Assembly (NCBI GenBank): GCA_039819185.1
Contig: JBCBSK010000190.1
Span: 1-6,130, forward strand
Direction: 5' to 3'
Origin: JBCBSK01 sp039819185
GTDB taxonomy: Bacteria; Pseudomonadota; Alphaproteobacteria; Rhizobiales; Tepidamorphaceae
DNA length: 6,130 nt
The notes under the pieces were generated by a model. That model was not told the DNA's origin. It saw only the letters and a list, made by a program, of their open reading frames with translations, and ran no database searches. Position numbers and translations under genes: made by a program. Positions 1 to 5,451 of this stretch are shown in pieces (position 1 is the stretch's first letter; every line of letters begins with the position of its first letter).

Positions 1-78
1 CGTATCGACCTGTTCGACCACGCCCTTTTTCATGACGGCGATCCGGTCCGACATCATCAGCGCCTCGCCCTGGTCATG
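1..78 (-). CDS. Inverted fragment of ABC transporter ATPase (H-loop segment)
   Basis: Read on the - strand from 78 down to 1, this stretch gives HDQGEALMMSDRIAVMKK followed by GVVEQVDT. That is the H-loop (switch histidine in HDQGEA) and the following strand of a PotA-type ATPase, directly upstream of the point where the + strand copy takes over. The last residues (MKKGVVEQVDT) are the same as the beginning of the + strand fragment (MRKGVVEQVDT). The segment therefore belongs to the same gene but lies in opposite orientation, and the frame leaves the window at base 1. It cannot make a protein together with the + strand part in this arrangement. The identification of the motif is firm. Whether the inversion is biological or a chimera is not decidable from the window. 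Confidence 0.75.
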
Positions 79-108
79 AGAAAGGGCGTGGTCGAACAGG
101 TCGATACG
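1..108. repeat. Inverted repeat, 36-base arms, at the left edge
   Basis: Bases 1-36 are the reverse complement of bases 73-108 with one mismatch (position 29 against 80), separated by a 36-base loop. The mismatch changes Lys to Arg in the + strand ATPase copy. The left arm is cut by the window edge, so the repeat may be longer. The loop (37-72) is ATPase coding sequence in inverted orientation, so this is a fold-back of a coding region and not a regulatory hairpin. Confidence 0.9.
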
Positions 109-534
109 GCGGATGCGATCTACGACAATCCCAAGACCCCCTTCGTTGCCACCTTCGTCGGTGAAAACAACGTGATGCGCGGCAAGGTCACGCGTGCCGA
201 GGCAGGCTTCGCCGAGATCGATACACCACACGGGCCGATGCGCGGGCGCAACCGCGAAGGCATTGCCGAAGGCTCGGACGCGATGATCCTTGTCCGACCG
301 GAGCGCATGGCGCTGAAGAACGGTATTCCGCTCGACAATATGCTTGAGGCCGAACTCGACAGGCGCGATCTGGAAGGGGCCTTCGTCAATCTGTTCCTGC
401 ACGCAGGGTCCGACGAACTCGTCGTCCACCTAACCAATGACGGCCGTGTCATCGACACCGACGGACCGTCGACGCTCGGCTTCATGGCGCATGATGCATT
501 GGTCCTGCCGGCTGGAGAACTGGCCGATGACTGA
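76..534 (+). CDS. potA: ABC transporter ATP-binding protein, C-terminal part (PotA-like), 5' truncated
   Basis: This is the C-terminal ~150 residues of the cytoplasmic ATPase that powers the permeases encoded downstream. Seen: after GVVEQVDTADAIYDNP comes the family's FVATFVGENN junction, then a TOBE-type beta domain (about residues 30-150) with the typical VRPERM segment near residue 73. Walker A, the signature motif and the H-loop are absent from this strand. PotA proteins are usually about 350-380 residues, so more than half is missing. The ATG at 76 is an internal Met codon, not a true start: the - strand of 1-78 shows the normal preceding residues. The frame is also open back to base 1, but there it only reads the antisense of the inverted copy. 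The stop TGA (532-534) overlaps the next start. Family membership is sure; polyamine specificity is inferred from similarity to PotA and from the two permeases. Confidence 0.85.
   Translation: MRKGVVEQVDTADAIYDNPKTPFVATFVGENNVMRGKVTRAEAGFAEIDTPHGPMRGRNREGIAEGSDAMILVRPERMALKNGIPLDNMLEAELDRRDLEGAFVNLFLHAGSDELVVHLTNDGRVIDTDGPSTLGFMAHDALVLPAGELADD
514..519 (+). promoter_or_regulatory. Ribosome binding site for the PotB-like permease
   Basis: GGAGAA lies 7 bases before the ATG at 527. It decides the start: the same frame is open back to an ATG at 437, but the residues from 437 to 526 are an out-of-frame reading of the ATPase gene and do not resemble a permease N-terminus. Confidence 0.75.
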
Positions 535-1564
535 GCTCGTCCGCACCTATGGCCGCGGGCTGACCGCTACTTTCCTTGGTCTGACAGGGATCTGGATCGT
601 GCTGCTGATCATCGTGCCGCAAGCAACGATGATCGAACAGTCGCTGTGGTCCAAGGAGCGCGGCAACGCGATCTCGCTTGAGATCGATCGCGCCTATACC
701 GACCTGTCGATGCTTGAATACGATCTTGGCGAAGCGACCGACGAGGCGGCCCGCGCTGAGAAGCAGGCCGAGATGGCGCAACTCGAGTCGCGCATTGCAG
801 AGCTTGAGGTTCAGGAGCAGGACCCGCCGAAGATTTATGGACTGCAGAATTACACGCGCATGAGCGGGCTGCATTTCGGGATCTTCGTCAAGACGATTGT
901 CTATTCAATCATGGTGACGGTCCTGGCGCTCGTCGTCTGCTACCCGATCGCCTACGTGATCGCGCATCTGTCGACACCCAACAAGGCCGCCATCCTGCTG
1001 CTTGGGCTGACGGTGCCCTATGCGATCAATGAGCTTTTGCGCGTCTATGCCTGGCTGATGATCCTCGACTATCAGGGGGTCATCAACTCGCTTCTTGCGG
1101 TCCTCGGTTTCGTCGATCTGGACGCGCGGGAGTGGATACCATTCCTCGAATACTCCGGCTCTGTGTTCGTTGCGCTGATCTACGCCTACATTCTGTTTAT
1201 GGTGTTTCCGATCTACAACACGCTGGAAACGCTCGACAAAAATCAGATTGAAGCCGCCAAGGATCTTGGTGCCTCGACCTGGCGCACCCATTGGCGCGTG
1301 ATCATCCCGCATGCCAAGCCGGGCATCGCCGTCGGCTGCATCATGACCTTCATGCTATCGGCGGGCTCGTATTCGGTGCCGCAGATCATGACGCGTGGCA
1401 CGTCGGGAGACTGGTTTAGCCAGCTCATCTACCGGCAGTTCTTCGAAAGCTTCAACTGGAACCAGGGCTCGGCCTATGCGTTCACGCTGCTGGCTGTCTG
1501 CATCCTGTTCATCTTCCTGATGATGGCCGTCTTCCGCGTCGGCATCCGCGATATCGCGAAATAG
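527..1564 (+). CDS. potB: ABC transporter permease, PotB-like (spermidine/putrescine type)
   Basis: Inner-membrane permease subunit of 345 residues. Seen: a first membrane segment at about 14-34, then five more at about 118-147, 152-176, 210-232, 265-288 and 315-338. The cytoplasmic EAA loop, which docks on the ATPase, is at residues 242-262 (EAAKDLGAS, ending IIP). The start at 527 is supported by a good ribosome binding site and by the 8-base overlap with the ATPase stop, a sign of translational coupling. Unusual: between the first and second membrane segments (about residues 42-105) sits a highly charged, helix-forming stretch rich in Glu, Ala, Lys and Gln, for example ARAEKQAEMAQLESRIAELE, that looks like a coiled coil on the periplasmic side. 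E. coli PotB has a much shorter loop here. The family assignment is firm; polyamine transport is inferred, since related operons carry other organic solutes. Confidence 0.9.
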   Translation: MTELVRTYGRGLTATFLGLTGIWIVLLIIVPQATMIEQSLWSKERGNAISLEIDRAYTDLSMLEYDLGEATDEAARAEKQAEMAQLESRIAELEVQEQDPPKIYGLQNYTRMSGLHFGIFVKTIVYSIMVTVLALVVCYPIAYVIAHLSTPNKAAILLLGLTVPYAINELLRVYAWLMILDYQGVINSLLAVLGFVDLDAREWIPFLEYSGSVFVALIYAYILFMVFPIYNTLETLDKNQIEAAKDLGASTWRTHWRVIIPHAKPGIAVGCIMTFMLSAGSYSVPQIMTRGTSGDWFSQLIYRQFFESFNWNQGSAYAFTLLAVCILFIFLMMAVFRVGIRDIAK

Positions 1565-1569
1565 GGGGT
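1563..1569 (+). promoter_or_regulatory. Ribosome binding site for the PotC-like permease
   Basis: AGGGGGT lies 5 bases before the ATG at 1575 and begins within the stop codon of the preceding permease, so the two genes are tightly linked in one transcript. Confidence 0.6.
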
Positions 1570-1574
1570 CTGTA

Positions 1575-2453
1575 ATGAGCGTTACCGCAACAGCCTCCGC
1601 GACCACCGCCAATGGCCGCGCCGCTGGTGCTGCGGCTCCGGCCCGTCGCGTCAGCGGCGCCAACTGGTCGGATGCGATCCTGAACGCCTATCTGGTGATC
1701 TTCTTCATCTACATGTTCGCGCCGCTCATCGTCATGAGCCTGGCGGCCTTTAACGCCTATGACTATCCGTCGGTCACCCAGTGGCGCGGCTTCACGCTGC
1801 AGTGGTTCGGCGAACTGGCCCAGGACCAGCGCATCCTCCAGGGCCTGTGGAACTCGTTCCTCGTCGCCTTCGGCGTGATCGTGATTTCGATCCCGCTCGG
1901 CCTGTCCGGCGCGTTCATCCTGACGCGACTACAGTCGCGCTGGAATGGCCTACTCTACGCCATCATGGTGTCGCCGATCCTGACACCAGGCATTATTCTC
2001 GGCATCGCGACCCTGATCTTCTGGCGCAATTTCAACATACCGGGTGGGCTATTCCTGACCATGCTCGCCCAATCCACCTTCATTGCGTCCTATTCGATGC
2101 TGATGTTCATGGCCCGTCTGCAACGCCAGGACCGGGTTCTCGAAGAAGCTGCCCTCGATCTCGGCGCGTCGAATGTCATGGTGTTTCGTCGGATCACGCT
2201 GCCGTTCTTGTATCCGACGATCGCGACGGCGGCGGTGATCGCCTTCCTGCAATCGATCGAGAACTACAATACCACGGTGTTCGCGATCGGCGGTGACTGG
2301 ACGCTCGTCACAGAGATCGGCTCGCGCTTCCGGTTCGGGTTGTCGCCGGTGATCAATGTGATCGGCGTGATCTTTGTGGTGATCACTGTCCTGTGCGCTG
2401 TCGCTTACACAGTCTACCGCCGTCGTGAGCAGGAGCGCGCCAAGGCAGGCTGA
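1575..2453 (+). CDS. potC: ABC transporter permease, PotC-like (spermidine/putrescine type)
   Basis: Second inner-membrane permease of the transporter, 292 residues. Seen: a cytoplasmic N-terminal tail of about 30 residues rich in Ala and Thr, then six membrane segments at about 36-58, 91-116, 125-150, 158-180, 212-228 and 257-281. The ATPase-docking EAA loop is at residues 190-210 (EEAALDLGAS followed by RRITLP). The short basic C-terminus (YRRREQERAK) fits the inside-positive rule. It starts 10 bases after the PotB-like gene and should form a heterodimer with it. The length is close to the family norm of about 260-290, the surplus being the Ala-rich tail. No binding-protein gene follows, so that gene must lie upstream or elsewhere. 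Membership in the PotC/binding-protein-dependent permease family is firm; the substrate is inferred. Confidence 0.9.
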   Translation: MSVTATASATTANGRAAGAAAPARRVSGANWSDAILNAYLVIFFIYMFAPLIVMSLAAFNAYDYPSVTQWRGFTLQWFGELAQDQRILQGLWNSFLVAFGVIVISIPLGLSGAFILTRLQSRWNGLLYAIMVSPILTPGIILGIATLIFWRNFNIPGGLFLTMLAQSTFIASYSMLMFMARLQRQDRVLEEAALDLGASNVMVFRRITLPFLYPTIATAAVIAFLQSIENYNTTVFAIGGDWTLVTEIGSRFRFGLSPVINVIGVIFVVITVLCAVAYTVYRRREQERAKAG

Positions 2454-2493
2454 GCGCTTTCACCGAAAAAGCAATGACTGGCCTTCGCCAAGC
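2454..2493. other. Short convergent gap between potC and the mini-protein gene
   Basis: Forty bases separate the two stop codons. A weak GCTTT/AAAGC pairing with a 7-base loop and a TGGC/GCCA pairing are present, but neither has the strength or the U-run of an intrinsic terminator. Confidence 0.4.
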
Positions 2494-2673
2494 CTAGCCA
2501 CGCTTGCTGCTGAAATAGGCAATGACAAGCCCAATGGCGATCATCGCGACGGCAAGTTCGAGCCCGCCAAGCGAAAACGGCAGATGCAGCGAATAGCCGC
2601 TATGATCGTGGCCCGGATGCGATAGAACAGGCGTTGAGGCGAGTGCCAAGGCCAGCGTGGTGAGAAAGCGCAT
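2494..2673 (-). CDS. Small exported/membrane protein with HPGHDH motif
   Basis: A 59-residue protein of unknown function. Seen: an N-terminal signal-like helix (residues 1-18, MRFLTTLALALASTPVLS), then HPGHDHSGY at 19-27, a short linker, a second hydrophobic helix (about 36-54) and a basic end SSKRG. If the first helix is cleaved after Ser18, the mature protein would begin with the His/Asp cluster, which could bind a metal ion on the periplasmic side, with one membrane anchor. HPGHDH-like starts are known from HupE/UreJ-type nickel or cobalt permeases, but this protein is far too short to be one. The start at 2673 is chosen because AGGAGA (2679-2684) lies 5 bases before it; the same frame is open further upstream to 2829, but that extension is not convincing. 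Metal binding is inference only. Confidence 0.7.
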   Translation of the reverse strand: MRFLTTLALALASTPVLSHPGHDHSGYSLHLPFSLGGLELAVAMIAIGLVIAYFSSKRG

Positions 2674-2804
2674 GAGGGTCTCCTGTCGGCAGCGCGCGTT
2701 TGGCGTGTCTTGCGCGCTCCGCGCGGCGTTCGCAATAGAAATCTCGTGGGATATCGCATCAGTATAGCTGATCTCCCAATGGCCGTATCGAAAATCCGGA
2801 TTGA
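2674..2804. other. Upstream region of the HPGHDH gene
   Basis: Apart from the ribosome binding site, this region shows a TATACT hexamer on the - strand (2761-2766) that could be a -10 box about 90 bases before the start codon, but no good -35 box lies at the right distance. A CGCGC/GCGCG hairpin with a 3-base loop (2713-2725) would fall in the leader. No confident gene was found; a + frame from ATG 2779 ends after 32 codons at 2875-2877. Confidence 0.3.
2679..2684 (-). promoter_or_regulatory. Ribosome binding site for the HPGHDH mini-protein
   Basis: On the - strand this reads AGGAGA, 5 bases before the ATG at 2673. It argues for the short 59-residue product over the 111-residue upstream extension. 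Confidence 0.7.
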
Positions 2805-3026
2805 GCTCCCTTTGCGCGAGGCAGTTCAACTCCCGCCGACACAGCTCTGGTGTTGGCTTCGAGTCTCCTCATCCTGACCGTACTCGATCCCGAAACCGCT
2901 GATCGGCTGTTCGGCACGATCGCTGGCTTGTTGGCCGATGAGGATGTGGCGGCCCGACATACCGATATGCCGAATGTTGGGAAAACCATGAAGGCCCGCG
3001 ACCGGTATAGGCCAGGCCAGGGCTGA
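2805..3026 (+). other. Coding-like reading frame without a start, possible gene remnant
   Basis: Between a stop at 2802 and the TGA at 3024-3026 the + strand has 73 open codons with protein-like composition and mostly G or C at third positions. The reading includes LVLASSLLILTVLDPE, then TADRLFGTIAGLLADEDVAA, then KTMKARDRYRPGQG. No ATG precedes the best part; GTG 2850 and TTG 2853 are possible starts but have no ribosome binding site. A different + frame is open from ATG 2779 across the 5' part, so a single-base shift near 2800-2850 could have broken a once longer gene. Its stop lies one base from the stop of the convergent receiver gene. I do not recognise the family. It may also be a chance frame: the - strand here is open as well. 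Confidence 0.3.
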
Positions 3027-3027
3027 T

Positions 3028-3567
3028 CTAACCCATTTTGCCGTCGCGCGGCGGACAAGCAGCTGTCAGAGCGCGATCGGCAGCAGCATCGTCCAGGCTC
3101 TCCTTGCTGATCACGACAATGCCATCAAGGTCACCAACCGCCGAGCGTACAACGTCAGGCCGGAGTTCAGTCAGCACGATGATGCCACCGATACAGGCAT
3201 CATGGACGGCATCAATGATCGCCGCCGTTGTCTTATGGCCAACCCAGATGTCCATGATCGCGATATCGAACTGTGCCTCGCGACAGAGATCGAGGGCTTT
3301 TGCCGTCGTCTCGGCGCGGTGAAAACTGATGTCGTAATGCGGGCTTGTCCGGAAGCGCTCCGCTATGCGCCGGCCTTCGGCATCGAACTCGTCGACATAG
3401 AGCAGCGACAGTTTGCTGCGGGCCACATGTTTCTTGGCTGCTGTCCCGGTCTGAGCAAACAATGCCGGTATCGGAGTGCTGGCATGGCGTGGCATGTGTC
3501 GACCGGCTGCCGGCATGTCGGGACCGTCAACACGTTTCATCGCCATCACGCCGTCGCGTGCCAGCAT
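3028..3567 (-). CDS. Single-domain response regulator (CheY-like receiver)
   Basis: This protein consists of an N-terminal tail and one receiver domain, with no DNA-binding or enzyme output domain. Numbered from the ATG at 3567 (179 residues), the receiver runs from about residue 53 to 173. The acidic pair is D59/E60 (LLYVDEFD), the phospho-acceptor is D106 (IAIMDIW), the switch Thr is T133 (IIVLTE) and the conserved Lys is K155 (VVISKE). All key positions for phosphorylation by a histidine kinase are present. The tail is rich in Pro, Ala, His and Arg and looks disordered. The start is uncertain: ATG 3546 or 3540 or GTG 3651 are in the same frame, none has a clear ribosome binding site, and the frame is open to a stop near 3710. 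No kinase gene is in the window. It follows the peptidase gene on the same strand after a gap of up to 270 bases. The receiver fold is well supported; pathway and partner are unknown. Confidence 0.75.
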   Translation of the reverse strand: MLARDGVMAMKRVDGPDMPAAGRHMPRHASTPIPALFAQTGTAAKKHVARSKLSLLYVDEFDAEGRRIAERFRTSPHYDISFHRAETTAKALDLCREAQFDIAIMDIWVGHKTTAAIIDAVHDACIGGIIVLTELRPDVVRSAVGDLDGIVVISKESLDDAAADRALTAACPPRDGKMG

Positions 3568-3840
3568 TACCGGATCGCTCGCCACTTTGCCCCCTTCCGC
3601 GCGACGCTGCCACCACAGCAACGTTCGGCGTCCCAGCCGCACATCCCCCACAGTCGAGCCCAGGAGCGGGCCTGATATAGGGCCTGCTGCCGTCGCCCAT
3701 TGCGCGAATCACTTTCAGGGTAGAGAGGCGAGGACTCCGTGTCAGCCCCGCAGTGCTTCGATAGCTAGGATTACCTCCGCAGTCCGTACGTTCGGCGCAG
3801 CAAATGCGCAGCACGTCCCGTCGGACTGTCGGTATCGGGC
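3568..3840. other. Spacer between receiver and peptidase genes
   Basis: I see no recognisable gene here. The receiver frame is open into its first ~140 bases (to about 3710), so part may be coding if the GTG at 3651 is the true start. A perfect 8-base direct repeat, GCGCAGCA, occurs at 3795-3802 and 3806-3813, and a small GTCC/GGAC hairpin can form near 3815-3826. Neither is a convincing terminator or operator. Confidence 0.4.
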
Positions 3841-4881
3841 TCAGTCGAGCGTCAGCCGGAAAGTGTTCTGCCCCATGATCTCTCCCGATGCCGCGGCAAT
3901 CTCGACGGTTGCGAGATAGTCGCCGTCTGGCCATCCATCGTCGGGCCGGCGGCTGCCGGTGAACAACATTTGCTGCGCGGACGCATTTGTCAGCGGTCCT
4001 CGCTCATGGCTGGCGAGGACAGTGCCGTCCGGGCCGAGAAGCCGAACGCGCAACGTGTCCCCTTCCTGCAGTCCGAGCACCCGCGCATAGACAACAAGGA
4101 AAGGGCTTTGCCGGTCGAGCGGGACGTCACGATAGAGCGCATATTCGATGCCGTCCAAGGTCACGGGGCCGTTCGTGATGCCAAGCGGGAACACCACTCG
4201 CTCGCGATACGCCATGGCGTCGGTAAGACCATCGTTCCACAAGGAAGCAGTGGGCCCGCCACAGGCTTGATCCGCCGGTGCGCCATCGAACGGATCAAGG
4301 GTCACCTCGGCGCCGTCCTCGATGCGGAACACTTCAAAGTGGAGATGTGGAAACTCGGTGAATCCGGACAGACCGACATCGCCAAGCCGTGTGCCAGCAT
4401 CGACCTGCTGTCCGGGCTCAACAGCGATGCTTTGCTGGCGCAGATGGCAGTAGAGCGTTGCAAAGCCATTATGCTCGACCAACACGCCATTGCCGCATTC
4501 GCGGCCAGCGACGTCGTTGGCGGTGTCCTCGGTCAATCCAGTATCGGGTTCTCCGTCGCGCACGCGGGCGACACGCCCGGATGCTGCCGCGAGCACCGCG
4601 ACGCCATCGATCATGGTTCTCAGATCGGCGATACGGAAATCGGTCCCGTCATGACCGTCATAGCCCATGGTGCCGCAGCGATGGTCCTGGAAGTCTGGTC
4701 CGGGATCGCGATCGACATAGTTCTGGACAAAGCACGTTTCACCGAGCTCACAATCGATCGGCTGAGCGAGACGGATGTCCTGTGCGGAGGCAGGTTGAAG
4801 CAGCGATGTCGACACAAACGCCGCACCAAGCACGCCGCGCGCGACTGTCATGATTGTTCGTGGCGTGCCCGATACCGGCAT
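3841..4881 (-). CDS. Secreted M23-family zinc metallopeptidase (LytM/gametolysin-like)
   Basis: A 346-residue exported peptidase, expected to cut peptide cross-links of peptidoglycan in the periplasm. Seen: a signal peptide (hydrophobic core about 14-30, likely cleavage after ASA at 31-33), then an M23 domain (about 65-195). Zinc ligands are H77 and D81 (GHDGTDF) and H181; the catalytic partners are H146 (LYCHL) and H179 (HLHFEV). All five are present, so it should be active, unlike degenerate EnvC/NlpD-type activators. Residues ~225-346 form a separate beta-rich domain of unknown role. Six Cys residues (44, 50, 69, 129, 145, 207) lie in or next to the exported catalytic part and could form disulfides. 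The start could be 4881 or ATG 4851, which gives a more usual signal peptide; neither has a strong ribosome binding site. It lies 29 bases downstream of the ydcH-like gene, probably on one transcript. Confidence 0.88.
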   Translation of the reverse strand: MPVSGTPRTIMTVARGVLGAAFVSTSLLQPASAQDIRLAQPIDCELGETCFVQNYVDRDPGPDFQDHRCGTMGYDGHDGTDFRIADLRTMIDGVAVLAAASGRVARVRDGEPDTGLTEDTANDVAGRECGNGVLVEHNGFATLYCHLRQQSIAVEPGQQVDAGTRLGDVGLSGFTEFPHLHFEVFRIEDGAEVTLDPFDGAPADQACGGPTASLWNDGLTDAMAYRERVVFPLGITNGPVTLDGIEYALYRDVPLDRQSPFLVVYARVLGLQEGDTLRVRLLGPDGTVLASHERGPLTNASAQQMLFTGSRRPDDGWPDGDYLATVEIAAASGEIMGQNTFRLTLD

Positions 4882-4910
4882 GGTGCTGATTTGGCTCCAG
4901 AATGTTGCCG

Positions 4911-5147
4911 CTAGGCTGACAGCATAGCGAAGATTTCGTCCTTAAGCTGGAGCCGCTGTTTCTTCAGCTCTTCGAGATGGAGATCATCGGTTGGCTCGAT
5001 GTCGGTTTCGTGGCGATGAATGTCCCGATTCAAATGGTGATAACGATCGGCAAGCTTAGCGAAATGGGCGTTCTCGGTCTTCAGAGTATGGATTTGATCA
5101 GCGTGATCGGGGAATTCTTCATGCAGCTCGTGCGGCGTGTGGGTCAT
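4911..5147 (-). CDS. DUF465 / YdcH family small protein
   Basis: A 78-residue, highly charged cytoplasmic protein predicted to form two helices that pack as a coiled-coil hairpin. Seen: the family features HELHEEFPDHADQIHTLK near the N-terminus, HFAKLADRYHHLNRDIHRHE in the middle and LEELKKQRLQLKDEI near the end. The length is the usual one. The start at 5147 is supported by GGAAGG (5157-5162 on the - strand), 9 bases upstream. DUF465 proteins are common in proteobacteria, but their molecular role is not established. It is the first gene of a likely two-gene unit with the M23 peptidase and is transcribed away from sqdB. His-rich composition is marked (11 His) but not organised as an obvious metal site. 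Confidence 0.88.
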   Translation of the reverse strand: MTHTPHELHEEFPDHADQIHTLKTENAHFAKLADRYHHLNRDIHRHETDIEPTDDLHLEELKKQRLQLKDEIFAMLSA

Positions 5148-5156
5148 GCGCGGATG

Positions 5157-5162
5157 CCTTCC
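5157..5162 (-). promoter_or_regulatory. Ribosome binding site for the YdcH-family gene
   Basis: On the - strand this reads GGAAGG, 9 bases before the ATG at 5147, which fixes the start. Confidence 0.6.
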
Positions 5163-5436
5163 GGGGGAACGTGTTGAGAGAGGTCACTGCGCGTATGTTA
5201 TGAAATTGTCATGTTCACACGCGAAGAGATGGGGTCCATCGTGTCGGGGCCGTAACGTGTCGCCATGAGCTAGGTCAAGCATCGGCGGCGCGATGACCCC
5301 AAGATATGGCACGGCATTTCAACCGGCACAGGCTGACCCTCTTGCCACGGATGCGATCCGCGCAGGAAGGGTTTGATCTTGAGGGGCTGGACGTGGAGCG
5401 CCGCAAGTGCTCTGAGACGGCCTTTCGACCACAGTC

Positions 5437-5443
5437 GAGGAAA
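5437..5443 (+). promoter_or_regulatory. Ribosome binding site for sqdB
   Basis: GAGGAAA lies 8 bases before the ATG at 5452 and supports that start. Confidence 0.7.
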
Positions 5444-5451
5444 CAGCAGTC

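Larger units (their letters stand above)
5148..5451. other. Divergent intergenic region between ydcH-like gene and sqdB
   Basis: About 300 bases that must carry promoters for both flanking genes. I see TTGACC on the - strand near 5271-5277, a -35-like hexamer, but no fitting -10 box 16-18 bases on. On the + strand there is no clear sigma-70-type pair. No riboswitch, tRNA or inverted repeat of note was found. A short + frame from ATG 5306 and a 22-codon - frame (5198-5266) lack ribosome binding sites. Confidence 0.4.

Noticed and set aside
437..526. Upstream ATG start that would lengthen the PotB-like permease by 30 residues
   Set aside because: The extra residues are an out-of-frame reading of the ATPase C-terminus; the ATG at 527 has a good ribosome binding site and overlaps the ATPase stop as expected.
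2454..2493. Intrinsic terminator between potC and the mini-protein gene
   Set aside because: Only a 5-base-pair AT-rich stem and a 4-base-pair stem can form, with no T-run following.
2674..2829. N-terminal extension of the HPGHDH mini-protein
   Set aside because: The extension has poor composition and would bury the signal-like helix inside the protein; AGGAGA directly precedes the inner ATG.
2759..3058. Minus-strand 99-codon frame opposite the coding-like + frame
   Set aside because: Composition is Ser/Arg/Ala-rich without domain features, third codon positions are less G/C-rich than on the + frame, and it overlaps the end of the receiver gene.
3202..3675. Long + strand open frames across 3038-3919
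   Set aside because: They lie antisense to the receiver gene, whose motifs are clear; high GC makes long antisense open frames common.
3970..4914. 314-codon + strand open frame
   Set aside because: It is antisense to the M23 peptidase, which has signal peptide and all active-site residues; the + reading shows no domain features.
5198..5266. 22-residue - strand frame (MATRYGPDTMDP...) between ydcH-like gene and sqdB
   Set aside because: It has a start and stop but no ribosome binding site, and is too short to support without conservation data.
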